From contig CAJOIT010000001.1 of the NCBI GenBank assembly GCA_905234755.1, positions 62,001-126,000 of the forward strand: DNA of 64,000 nucleotides, written 5' to 3'. The DNA is from an uncultured Bacteroidales bacterium. Lineage in GTDB: Bacteria > Bacteroidota > Bacteroidia > Bacteroidales > ML635J-15. The notes beneath the pieces were generated by a model that had not been told where the DNA came from, ran no database searches, and was given only the letters and a program-made list of their open reading frames with translations. Positions 1-8,360 of this stretch are shown here, piece after piece (the stretch's first letter is position 1; each line of letters begins with the position of its first letter). Made by a program: the position numbers and the translations under genes.

Positions 1-93
1 CTCGATTCCGACCGCGACCACTGGATGATTGCAGAGGAAGCAAAGGAATATGGAATGATTGACGAAATTCTGTATAGGGAAATCGAATACTAA
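1..93 (+). CDS. clpP: ATP-dependent Clp protease proteolytic subunit, C-terminal end only
   Basis: The window opens inside a reading frame of 30 codons that ends in TAA. The visible tail contains DRDHWM and AEEAKEYGMIDEIL, which matches the last helix and strand of ClpP (DRDxxM, AxEAxxYGxID). The catalytic Ser and His lie upstream of the window; the catalytic Asp region also precedes the visible part. ClpP forms the tetradecameric serine-protease barrel fed by ClpX. Its position just before clpX on the same strand supports the call. Only the 3' end is present, so nothing can be said about its start or promoter. Confidence 0.9.
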   Translation, partial: LDSDRDHWMIAEEAKEYGMIDEILYREIEY

Positions 94-205
94 AGGTTGA
101 AAGTCTAGCGGTCATGCAGAAGACCTGTCTGTCTGGCAGACTGTTAGCCCGTTAGACAGCAAGACATTTCGGCTGTTAGCCTTTAAGCCTGTTAGCCAAA
201 CTTAG

Positions 206-369
206 AAACGGCGTTAGCCATAGAAACTCAGAAACGAGAAACATAGAAACAAAAAAACGCGGAATCAGATACTGAAACAAGTCCAGCATGACATTCCGCT
301 TTTTTTAGAAACAGCGAAGCGAGAAACTTAGAAACTTGAAACTTACAAACGGCGTTAGCCATAGAAACT
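206..369. repeat. Exact 23-bp direct repeat flanking the clpP terminator, within an AGAAAC/GTTAGCC-rich spacer
   Basis: The same 23 bases, containing GGCGTTAGCCATAGAAACT, occur at 206-228 and 347-369. Between them are many partial units reading AGAAAC, CTTAGAAAC and GAGAAAC. The upstream part of the spacer (about 104-200) has GTCTAGC, AGAAGACCTGTCTG and GTTAGCC units that recur at 1608-1630 and 20900-20980. No reading frame is supported here. Confidence 0.75.
259..306 (+). terminator. Putative intrinsic terminator after clpP
   Basis: GCGGAAT at 259-265 pairs with ATTCCGC at 293-299 and is followed by seven Ts. The loop is long (27 nt) and carries a copy of a dispersed repeat (CTGAAACAAGTCCAGCATGA). 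If functional, it would partly separate clpX transcription from clpP. Confidence 0.5.
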
Positions 370-376
370 TAACCTA

Positions 377-1594
377 ATGGACAAAAACGACAGATGTTCG
401 CTATGCGGTCGACCGCGCAAGGATGTTGGAATCCTGTTTCAGGGTGTCAATGGAAATGTTTGCGATGACTGCATTAGGCGCGGATACGAAATATTGAAAG
501 AGGAGGAACTGTTCAAGAAAGAAAAGCCGGCAAAGGGTATTAAACTAAAGAAACCCAAAGAGATAAAGGCATTCCTCGATGACTATGTAATTGGTCAGGA
601 CTTTGCAAAGAAGGTGCTGTCGGTGGCCGTTTACAACCACTACAAGCGCATCAGTCAGGAGAAAAACGATGTCGACATTGAAAAGTCGAACATAATAATG
701 GTCGGCGAGACTGGTACAGGCAAAACTTTGTTGGCCAAGACCATTGCCAAGATGCTTAATGTGCCTTTCGCTATCGTTGATGCAACGGTTCTTACCGAAG
801 CAGGTTATGTTGGCGAGGACATCGAAAGTCTTCTCACACGACTTTTGCAGGCAGCCGACTACGATGTGGCATCGGCAGAGCAGGGCATAGTATTCATCGA
901 TGAAATTGACAAGATAGCACGCAAGGGCGACAATCCGAGCATTACCCGCGATGTGTCGGGCGAAGGCGTGCAGCAAGGTTTGCTGAAGCTCCTCGAAGGC
1001 TCGATTGTGAATGTTCCTCCGCAGGGCGGACGCAAGCATCCCGAGCAGAAGATGATTGCAGTTGATACAAAGAACATTCTGTTTATCTGCGGTGGTGCAT
1101 TCGAGGGACTTGACAAAATCATCGCTCGCCGTATGAATACTCAGGTTGTTGGTTATGGAACGCAGAAGAACATCGAGAAAATCGACAGCAAGAACATGTT
1201 GCAGTATGTTATTCCCGAGGACATCCGAAAGTTCGGTCTCATCCCCGAAATTGTAGGGCGTCTGCCAGTGCTTGCCTACCTGAATCCGCTCGACCGCGAA
1301 GCGTTGAGGCAAATCCTTACCGAACCGAAGAACTCCATTGTGAACCAGTATATTAAGTTGTTCAAGATTGATGGTATTGACATTAAGTTCGAGGAAGAAG
1401 CCTTGGATTATATTGTCGATCAGGCAATATCGTTCAAGCTTGGTGCTCGCGGATTGCGTTCGATATGCGAGTCGATAATGCTTGAAGCCATGTTCGAAAT
1501 GCCATCTGAAAACAAGAAGACATTCACTGTGACAAAGGAGTACGCTGAAAGCAAACTCGACAAGACTGCCGCTATAAAGTTTAGAAACGCGTAA
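377..1594 (+). CDS. clpX: ATP-dependent Clp protease ATP-binding subunit ClpX
   Basis: ClpX is the cytoplasmic AAA+ unfoldase that recognises substrates, unfolds them with ATP and threads them into ClpP. The 405-residue product has the N-terminal zinc-binding domain (Cys7, Cys10, Cys29, Cys32). The AAA+ core carries Walker A GETGTGKT at 110-117, the substrate-gripping pore loop GYVG at 143-146 and Walker B FIDEID around 163-168. The GGRKHP pore-2 motif lies further on, followed by the C-terminal D2 small domain. Length is normal for the family. The ATG start lies directly before the zinc-finger sequence. It sits 283 bp after clpP, the common bacterial order, although the spacer holds a terminator-like hairpin and repeats that could uncouple the two genes. 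Confidence 0.97.
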   Translation: MDKNDRCSLCGRPRKDVGILFQGVNGNVCDDCIRRGYEILKEEELFKKEKPAKGIKLKKPKEIKAFLDDYVIGQDFAKKVLSVAVYNHYKRISQEKNDVDIEKSNIIMVGETGTGKTLLAKTIAKMLNVPFAIVDATVLTEAGYVGEDIESLLTRLLQAADYDVASAEQGIVFIDEIDKIARKGDNPSITRDVSGEGVQQGLLKLLEGSIVNVPPQGGRKHPEQKMIAVDTKNILFICGGAFEGLDKIIARRMNTQVVGYGTQKNIEKIDSKNMLQYVIPEDIRKFGLIPEIVGRLPVLAYLNPLDREALRQILTEPKNSIVNQYIKLFKIDGIDIKFEEEALDYIVDQAISFKLGARGLRSICESIMLEAMFEMPSENKKTFTVTKEYAESKLDKTAAIKFRNA

Positions 1595-1692
1595 AAATGG
1601 CTGGCAGGCTAACAGGCCGACAGCCTTGAAGCCTTGCTTAATATAGAAGATGTTTATTAAAAATAATTATTTTCGCATCAACAATTAATCGT

Positions 1693-2463
1693 ATGCCAAT
1701 GCAGAACACCGCCAACATAAGTGCAGTAATACTCGTAAAGAATGCCGAGAAGACAATCACAGAATGTCTTGGAACGCTTCGTGAGTTTGGCGAAGTTGTT
1801 CTGCTTGATAATGGTAGTACCGACAGAACTGTTGAAATTGCTGGCGGTTTTCAAAATGTAAAGGTTTACAGCGAGCCGAATTTCTATGGCTTTGGCAAAA
1901 TGAAAAACATTGCGGTGAGCCATGCTACCAACGATTGGGTATTGAGCATTGATTCTGATGAGGTGCTTATGCCCGATGTTGTTGGCAAGATAAATTCAAT
2001 GCAATTGAACGACAATACCGTTGTTGCATTGTCACGACTCAACTACTATAACGGTCGTTGCATGAAATGTTGTGGCTGGTATCCCGACTATGTATGGCGA
2101 ATCTTCAATCGGAAATATACCCGCTTCAACGAAAATATGGTTCACGAGGGCATCGAAATTTTGCCCGACACCGAGAAGGTTTACATCAAGGATGCAATAA
2201 AGCATTATACTTCCGACAATATCAGTTCGCTAATTGCAAAGATGGAAAGTTATTCCTCGCTTGCTGCGCAGCAAAAGTTTGAGGCAGGCAAAAAAACAAG
2301 CGTCGTTGCAGCGATTTTCAAGTCATTGCATACATTCAACAGGGACTATTTTTTCCGCAAAGGCATATTCTACGGTTATCGCGGGCTGGTGATTTCGGCG
2401 ATAAATGCTGCTACAACCTTCCTAAAATACATGAAATTGTACGAAATGAGAATTAAGGAATAG
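1693..2463 (+). CDS. Family 2 glycosyltransferase, WaaE/KdtX-like
   Basis: This is a GT-A fold glycosyltransferase of about 256 residues, predicted to add a sugar from a nucleotide donor during lipopolysaccharide or other glycan synthesis on the cytoplasmic face of the inner membrane. The N-terminal core shows a strand followed by VKNAEKT, then DNGSTDRT near residue 39, and the metal/nucleotide-binding DSDE at 87-90. The second half has the conserved HEGI and HYT segments and a hydrophobic C-terminal stretch (GYRGLVIS onwards) seen in the short LPS-core group represented by WaaE. The acceptor and donor cannot be read from the sequence. It is preceded by a 98-bp AT-rich spacer and is convergent with the next gene, only 14 bp away. 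Confidence 0.82.
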   Translation: MPMQNTANISAVILVKNAEKTITECLGTLREFGEVVLLDNGSTDRTVEIAGGFQNVKVYSEPNFYGFGKMKNIAVSHATNDWVLSIDSDEVLMPDVVGKINSMQLNDNTVVALSRLNYYNGRCMKCCGWYPDYVWRIFNRKYTRFNENMVHEGIEILPDTEKVYIKDAIKHYTSDNISSLIAKMESYSSLAAQQKFEAGKKTSVVAAIFKSLHTFNRDYFFRKGIFYGYRGLVISAINAATTFLKYMKLYEMRIKE

Positions 2464-2477
2464 CGAGTATCCTTTTT

Positions 2478-3680
2478 CTATCTTTCCACAAAAACCAAAT
2501 AATACCAATCGTATGGATTGCCAACTCCAACGCTTGGTGTATATGGATATACAGCAACTTTCTTATGTGTCTGATTATAATACGACATAAATTCCTCGCA
2601 ATCGGAAAGTGTTTGCCAAACATAATGCAAGTCTGTCTCGGTGTGATTTATTTCCATTGTGTAAATTCCATTGTCGTTAATGAACGAGATTTTCTCGTTT
2701 CCTGGATATTGAGTGTTTCCTGTAATGTGTGTTTCTGACGAATTGCCCTTGACAAATGTTTCGGGGAAATGAAGTACACCACATCCCATCCACATAATTG
2801 TGCCGTACATCAGAAGGTTGCTTTCATCTCGATAGTACAATTTGATATAGCCGTCATCGCCCGGTGACATATAATCCGCAAAGAATGGAATTTCGTTTCC
2901 TTCGCTTAGCTTGTTGGTAACATTCATAGAGTAGAAACCACGATACTCGAATGTCATGTAGTCAACCTTTGCAATTAGAATGTCCTTGTCCAAATATTCA
3001 TCGGTTAGATTGACTGTTGGAACATCAGGAAGCGGTTCGTTTACTCGCTCGTTGATAATCTGCATGCCAATGTACTTACTAATTTCATTTTCCCAATCAA
3101 TGTAAAAATGGTACCAGTATCCCCGATTGTCGATGCCATAGAAATATACCCATGCCCTTGTTGTCGGATGAAATGTCGGTAGGATTTCTATAAGTTGTTC
3201 CAGTGAATTTATATTCGGTTCTGCTTCATTGTCTATTTGCACGTCGTAAGTTGTCCTGACCATAATTGGGTATGCATCGGAATGCTTAAATTCGAGAAGC
3301 CATTTCTTGAAAATAATGGATAAAGTGTCAAAATTTTCACATCCTATTGAAATTGATGCATTTGGAACTTTTACATCATTATTTCTATAATTCAAACCAA
3401 TTCTTTTGGTAATACTATCTGCCTCTGTATCATTGTAGGAATGAGATTCGTTTTCGACATATCCGTGCTGTGTCAAATAATCTATTGCTTCTTGTTTTTC
3501 CATTCCAATAATAGCTCTTAAAAAAGCAAAGTCGCCAGCAGGATATACTTCTTGAATTTCTCGTCCCTGAGTAGGATTCTCATTTTGTGGCGGAATAATA
3601 CTTTCGCGTTCGCATGCTACAAATGAAAACGCAAGTGCAAATCCTACAAGCATTACCGATATTTTAATGTTCATTTTCAT
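2478..3680 (-). CDS. Hypothetical outer-membrane lipoprotein (400 aa)
   Basis: The frame begins with a signal peptide ending in the lipobox SFVAC, giving lipidated Cys23 when the start is the ATG at 3680. An ATG at 3674 is also possible. An upstream TTG at 3698 would only add six polar residues and is rejected. After the Cys comes a proline/asparagine-rich linker, then a mixed alpha/beta body with no motif I recognise. A segment rich in aromatic residues around residues 150-200 (WVYFYG, YWYHFYIDWE) suggests a beta-rich fold. A TATATTTG box (3696-3703 complement) lies 16 bp upstream of the ATG. It follows the giant PKD genes on the same strand but has its own promoter-like box. Function unknown. 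Confidence 0.75.
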   Translation of the reverse strand: MKMNIKISVMLVGFALAFSFVACERESIIPPQNENPTQGREIQEVYPAGDFAFLRAIIGMEKQEAIDYLTQHGYVENESHSYNDTEADSITKRIGLNYRNNDVKVPNASISIGCENFDTLSIIFKKWLLEFKHSDAYPIMVRTTYDVQIDNEAEPNINSLEQLIEILPTFHPTTRAWVYFYGIDNRGYWYHFYIDWENEISKYIGMQIINERVNEPLPDVPTVNLTDEYLDKDILIAKVDYMTFEYRGFYSMNVTNKLSEGNEIPFFADYMSPGDDGYIKLYYRDESNLLMYGTIMWMGCGVLHFPETFVKGNSSETHITGNTQYPGNEKISFINDNGIYTMEINHTETDLHYVWQTLSDCEEFMSYYNQTHKKVAVYPYTPSVGVGNPYDWYYLVFVER

Positions 3681-3695
3681 ATTTTTATTTTTTTG

Positions 3696-3703
3696 CAAAT
3701 ATA
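3696..3703 (-). promoter_or_regulatory. Candidate -7 box TATATTTG for the lipoprotein at 2478-3680
   Basis: The complement reads TATATTTG, which fits the Bacteroidetes primary sigma factor -7 consensus TAnnTTTG. It lies 16 bp before the chosen ATG. No clear TTTG -33 element is seen at 19-21 bp. Confidence 0.4.
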
Positions 3704-3813
3704 ATTTTTATGAAAAACATAGGCATTATATTTTTCAAATTCAGCGCAAAACATTGAGCTGTTACTTTTCAACTTTAACTTCGTTGAGGGCTTCGCCGTT
3801 CAATTTTCAACTT

Positions 3814-6800
3814 TCATTTTATCAGCATAAGATTTCCCTTCTTTGTCCTTATGCTGCCATCGTACATTTCGGCTTCCACATAGTAGGAATATGTGTCGAT
3901 GTTTTGTACTTTGCCTTTGAGTGTACCATCCCAGCCTTTGTTTAGGTCGTCGGAGAAGAAAACTTCTTCGCCCCAGCGGTTGAAAATGCGGAATTGCAGA
4001 AGTCGCTTTATGCCAAGTCCGCGCACATATACAATGTTGTTGCCGTCGCCTTCGCTGAGTGGAGTGAATGCACCTGGCACATCGAGCGAAAACTTCATTT
4101 CTACATCTATATGTATGTCGAAAATACTTTCGTAGCAACCAAGCGAATCGCTGAGCCATACAGAATAGTCGGTGCTTCTGTTAGGGAAGAAAAACAAGGT
4201 GTCGCAGCCGATGGAAATCACGCTGTCAAGTGGAAACCAGCGGCAATCAAGTTGATTTTCGGAAAGTATCACTGCAACAACGGTGTCGCCGATGTTTATC
4301 GAAGCATAATCGGGTTCTACCGAAGCTTCAACTGGCGCAATTACATCGATATGAACAGAATCGGTTGCCGAACATAAATGTTCTGTATAAACATCGACAT
4401 AGTATGTTGTGTTTTCTGTTGGTGTAACACTTTGTCGCGGATTGCTGTTGTTGATAGGTGCATTCCAGTAATATGAAACTCCGCCTACAACCATGATGTC
4501 GGTTTCGTCACCCAAGCATAATATGGTGTCGTTGCTTGTCAGCGGATGCGGACTTGGGTAAATTAGATATTCGTGCGAAACGCTGTCGTAGCAGTTGTGC
4601 TCGTTGGTTACGGCAAGCGAAACGACAAATGTTGAATCGTTGTACGATGGATTTGTCCAGTAAACAGGGACTTCCTCATCAGATTCGTTAAGCCTACGAC
4701 CGTTCTGGTACCATCTCAGCTGAGCATCTTCGGATGACTGGTTTATTAGTGTGGCCGACAATGGCTCGCACAATCCGGATGTTATTTCTACGCTGTCGGC
4801 AAACAGTCCGAAACGAGCATCAACCTCATAGACATATATCATTTCGGTTATGTCAACCGAACATTCACCGCTAGTAAGGCTAAGTACTACAGGGAAATAT
4901 CCCGACTGCGGAACATAGCCGTATGTATGCGTAACCGTTGGCGTGGTGTAGTTGTAACCACCGCCCACAACCCATTGATACGACTGCACATTTTGTGCAT
5001 TCAGCATTCTGAAAGTCACATCATCGCCAGCGCAGATGGCTGTATCGCTGATATATATTTCGGCGGTAGGTCCGTTTATTCCTACAGTTGCATTTTTCAC
5101 CACGCGGCAACCTGCTGGAGTTGTTACTTCGAAGGAAATTGTGTAGAAGCCTGGGGTATTGTAAAGATATTCGGGATTCTCGACATACAGGTTGTCGCCG
5201 TTTCCCATGTTCCAGTGGAACGACGGCTCTACGCCATCGGGCAAAGCCGTTGCCGAAACTTCAAAGATAGGTTGGGCAGGGTAGCAACTGAAATTTTGGA
5301 ATTCAGGCGAAAGGCTTGCACTAAGTTTTTCCACATATACACCATTCTGGTAATCGACAGCATCAGTACACCCGACTCCGCCGCTTATATTCAGCGAAAC
5401 AGAATACCTGCCTGGGCTAGAATAGCGGTGGGTAACCACGGGTCCGCTGTTGTCCCATACTTCCCCATCGCCAAAGTCCCATGTGTAGCTAAAGTTTGGA
5501 TTTTCAACATTCGAAGTAAATATAACCAGGTCGGTAGTGCAGACACTGTCGTCAAATTCAACCGAAAGTTCCGGATTTGATACTGCGTGCAGACAGTCAT
5601 CAAACGATTGGCGGTCGGTGCAACCATGTCTTGTGGTCACCATGTAATGTACAGAGTAGACGCCAGTATCGTTGTATTCGTGGGTTATTGGATTTCCGAG
5701 AGCGGTTTCGTTGTTGCCGAAATTCCACTGCACATCTTCAATCGGGTCGTTGGTATTTGTAAGAATGCACTCGAATTCGACTGAAGTTGGCGCACAAATC
5801 TCCTGCAATGGTGGAATTAAGGTCGATGAGGGATCGACAACATATATCGGTTTGGAATAAATATATACGCACTCGTCGTTTCCTTTTAGATATACGGTTA
5901 CGGTATAGTCGCCAGGTTCGTTGAACCTATGTGGGTGCGATATGTTAGAATTAAAGTCAAACCATTCGAGTTCATCTACGGGCACATCGTTAATGCCCCA
6001 GTTGTAGGCAATCCATTCGTCACCGCCATAGTCGATTTCAACCGATGAGTATTGTCCCATACAGACTGTATCTGGATCCAAATGCCAAATAAATTCTCTC
6101 GCAGGGAGTTCAATAATAACACTATTATTAAAAGAGCACCCTGAATCATCATTATATCCAATTATGCTGCATTCGTACATGCCATATCCGGGGAGAGTGA
6201 CATGAATGGTCGACTCGGTGGAATGCTGTTCGTAGTAGACTTGGGCATCACCACTACTGTATGTTCCGCCCATAATAGACCAGTCCCAGTATTGTGCACC
6301 TTGGTTGCTGGAAATATAGAATGTGTAGTCGAATGGGGTTGTGCATGGTGGAGTGCGATAGGAAACATGCAAGATTGGAGGCAGAACATAAATACTATCC
6401 CGATAGTATGGATCGGATTCGCAATTTAGGTATTCTGTCATTATGCCGATATCGTTCCAGCCTACATGAGTGTTAAATATGAATCCGTTGTATTCATCGT
6501 TGGCAGATCCATGTTCTCCATCTACAAGAATTGTAAAGTCTATAGTGTCGGAACTTTCATACATTGAATTGTATAAAAGATATAAATCAGTCGGGCATAC
6601 TGTATCACCGTTTGCATGGATGTGGTTTGTGTCGGTAACCCAGAAATCCTCTGGAGGAATTTGCAGTCCTACTTTAATTGTATCGCAGCTGTTCGGATCA
6701 TATTCGTGTAATGGACGGGTGTCTGTGCAGCCGTTGCGGTCGGTTATTGTAAGGGTAGGAATGTATGCTCCGGGTACGGTATAATTGTGGTTAACTGGTG

Positions 6801-8259
6801 TATAAGTGGTATGAAGTGTTGTCCCGTCTCCAAAATCCCAAAAGTAGTCAACAATTTCGCTGTTTTCAGTATATACGACATAATGGTTAAACTGAATGTT
6901 TTTTGGAGCGCAGTCGCCACACGAATTTGATTGCAGATTGCCTTCGGGATGGTTTACGATTATAGTTGGACCTTCAAAGGTGTCGTTGCATCCGGCACTT
7001 GTATAGGCAGTCATAGATGTTTCGTAAACACCGTTCATTCTGTATGTTGCATCGGGATTTTCGGCAGAACTCAGGCCTCCATTTCCAAAATCGTATCGGT
7101 ACGAAACATCATCGCCAGTAGAGGTGTTTGTAAAATGTGCTACAAAAGGATAGTCGCACGAGAAAGTCTCGTCAACCACAAACGATGCATCTACATACTG
7201 CACAGTTACCGTAAAAGTTTCGGAGCGTTCGCATGGACCACCCGGGTCGGCGGTAAAAGTTCCAGTGTAAGTGCCTGGATTCTGGTATGCGTGATATGCT
7301 ACTGGGTCGCGCGAAATAGGGGTTCCGTCGCCAAAATTCCATGTGCAGTTGGTCCCTGACATAAGGCTGCGGAATGCCGTGGAAACTTTTAGACAGGCAA
7401 TCAATGGTGCATCGAAGCGCGGTACTAACGGTGCAATTGAAATCATGTCGGGATAGAATTGGGAGGTAGAGCATCCGTAACTATCTGTTGCAGTAACGCT
7501 GACATCAAAATGTCCGTGCGAGGTGTAGGTGTGACTAAGATTGTCGCCCGTGCCTGTCTGGCCATCACCGAAATCCCATGTCAATGTATATGAAGTGGAA
7601 ACATTGGGAGCAGTAGTAACTTGTGAATGAAATGGCACTTGCAATGGAGGTTCGCACCACTGGTCAATATCAGTTGTTACCGATAACACTGGTGCTGAAG
7701 ATACATTTATGGTCTGTGCATAATGCTCATCAAAGCAGCCGTTTCCATCGGTAACGCGTAGCGAAACAGTCAAAAGACCTGAATTTTGGTAGGTGTGCGA
7801 AACATTTTGTCCCGTTGATGTCTGTCCGTCGCCCCAGTACCACAGCCAGCTTGTAATTGGTGCATCGCCCTGAATTGACATGTCGCTGAGCGAATAGTCG
7901 AATGGCGTGCAGCCAGAGACTGGCGTTTCGTTGAAACGCGCTTCGGGCGACTGGAAAATCACAACTTCGCGACTGGCGGTGGCTGAAACTCCGCTGCTGG
8001 TGACTGTTACCGAAACGGTATATGTGCCGCCTTCGAGGTAGGAGAATGTAGGTGTTGCAAGTTGCGATACATCGCCGTTGCCCGACGACCACGAGTAGGC
8101 AACATTGGGACCTGCTCCCGTGACATTGCACCCGAAAGTAAGGTTTTGTGGCGAGCATCCGCTGAACGAATCGCCTATAATGGTTACGGAAAGCTGCGCT
8201 TTCGTAGCCAATGCCGAAAGCAGGAACAATATTGTCAATATGAAGGTTTTCCGAAACAT
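3814..8259 (-). CDS. Giant PKD-repeat surface protein with T9SS type B sorting domain (copy 1)
   Basis: This 1,481-residue protein is predicted to cross the outer membrane through the type IX system and act as a cell-surface adhesin-like fibre. It has a signal peptide (MFRKTFILTILF to the Gln of KAQ), then a chain of PKD-like beta domains. About nine turn motifs are recognisable, such as WSSGNGD, WYWGDG, WDFGDG, WNFGDG and WNMGNGD. Many domains carry paired cysteines (GC-P motifs), suggesting disulfides. A non-PKD module in the middle contains CPTD and LYNSMY. The last ~90 residues (LDVPGAFTPL, FNRWGEEVFF, GWDG, TYSYYVEA) are the gliding-motility-associated type B C-terminal domain (TIGR04131-like). 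It is the promoter-distal member of a tandem of three paralogues. Ligand unknown. Confidence 0.9.
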   Translation of the reverse strand: MFRKTFILTILFLLSALATKAQLSVTIIGDSFSGCSPQNLTFGCNVTGAGPNVAYSWSSGNGDVSQLATPTFSYLEGGTYTVSVTVTSSGVSATASREVVIFQSPEARFNETPVSGCTPFDYSLSDMSIQGDAPITSWLWYWGDGQTSTGQNVSHTYQNSGLLTVSLRVTDGNGCFDEHYAQTINVSSAPVLSVTTDIDQWCEPPLQVPFHSQVTTAPNVSTSYTLTWDFGDGQTGTGDNLSHTYTSHGHFDVSVTATDSYGCSTSQFYPDMISIAPLVPRFDAPLIACLKVSTAFRSLMSGTNCTWNFGDGTPISRDPVAYHAYQNPGTYTGTFTADPGGPCERSETFTVTVQYVDASFVVDETFSCDYPFVAHFTNTSTGDDVSYRYDFGNGGLSSAENPDATYRMNGVYETSMTAYTSAGCNDTFEGPTIIVNHPEGNLQSNSCGDCAPKNIQFNHYVVYTENSEIVDYFWDFGDGTTLHTTYTPVNHNYTVPGAYIPTLTITDRNGCTDTRPLHEYDPNSCDTIKVGLQIPPEDFWVTDTNHIHANGDTVCPTDLYLLYNSMYESSDTIDFTILVDGEHGSANDEYNGFIFNTHVGWNDIGIMTEYLNCESDPYYRDSIYVLPPILHVSYRTPPCTTPFDYTFYISSNQGAQYWDWSIMGGTYSSGDAQVYYEQHSTESTIHVTLPGYGMYECSIIGYNDDSGCSFNNSVIIELPAREFIWHLDPDTVCMGQYSSVEIDYGGDEWIAYNWGINDVPVDELEWFDFNSNISHPHRFNEPGDYTVTVYLKGNDECVYIYSKPIYVVDPSSTLIPPLQEICAPTSVEFECILTNTNDPIEDVQWNFGNNETALGNPITHEYNDTGVYSVHYMVTTRHGCTDRQSFDDCLHAVSNPELSVEFDDSVCTTDLVIFTSNVENPNFSYTWDFGDGEVWDNSGPVVTHRYSSPGRYSVSLNISGGVGCTDAVDYQNGVYVEKLSASLSPEFQNFSCYPAQPIFEVSATALPDGVEPSFHWNMGNGDNLYVENPEYLYNTPGFYTISFEVTTPAGCRVVKNATVGINGPTAEIYISDTAICAGDDVTFRMLNAQNVQSYQWVVGGGYNYTTPTVTHTYGYVPQSGYFPVVLSLTSGECSVDITEMIYVYEVDARFGLFADSVEITSGLCEPLSATLINQSSEDAQLRWYQNGRRLNESDEEVPVYWTNPSYNDSTFVVSLAVTNEHNCYDSVSHEYLIYPSPHPLTSNDTILCLGDETDIMVVGGVSYYWNAPINNSNPRQSVTPTENTTYYVDVYTEHLCSATDSVHIDVIAPVEASVEPDYASINIGDTVVAVILSENQLDCRWFPLDSVISIGCDTLFFFPNRSTDYSVWLSDSLGCYESIFDIHIDVEMKFSLDVPGAFTPLSEGDGNNIVYVRGLGIKRLLQFRIFNRWGEEVFFSDDLNKGWDGTLKGKVQNIDTYSYYVEAEMYDGSIRTKKGNLMLIK

Positions 8260-8298
8260 CCTTATATTTTAAGATTCGTTTTCATATTTCTATTTTTA

Positions 8299-8306
8299 CA
8301 AATATA
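8299..8306 (-). promoter_or_regulatory. Candidate -7 box for PKD copy 1
   Basis: The complement reads TATATTTG, 39 bp upstream of the ATG at 8259, inside the 101-bp spacer between copies 1 and 2. This suggests copy 1 can be transcribed separately. No matching TTTG -33 box is evident. Confidence 0.35.
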
Positions 8307-8331
8307 ATTCATTATGCCAATTATTTCATTT

Positions 8332-8352
8332 GTAGGGGTTGGTTTCATCCAA
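8332..8352 (+). repeat. Partial copy of the GTAGGGGTTGGTTTC dispersed intergenic repeat
   Basis: GTAGGGGTTGGTTTCA lies in the spacer between PKD copies 1 and 2. The same string occurs at 22325-22340 in a fuller palindromic copy, and a related form (GGTTTGAAACCTACCC) occurs near 51251-51266. Confidence 0.55.
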
Positions 8353-8360
8353 TACAAAAT

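Noticed and set aside
545..1312. 255-codon open frame antisense to clpX
   Set aside because: Fully inside clpX on the opposite strand, no family resemblance.
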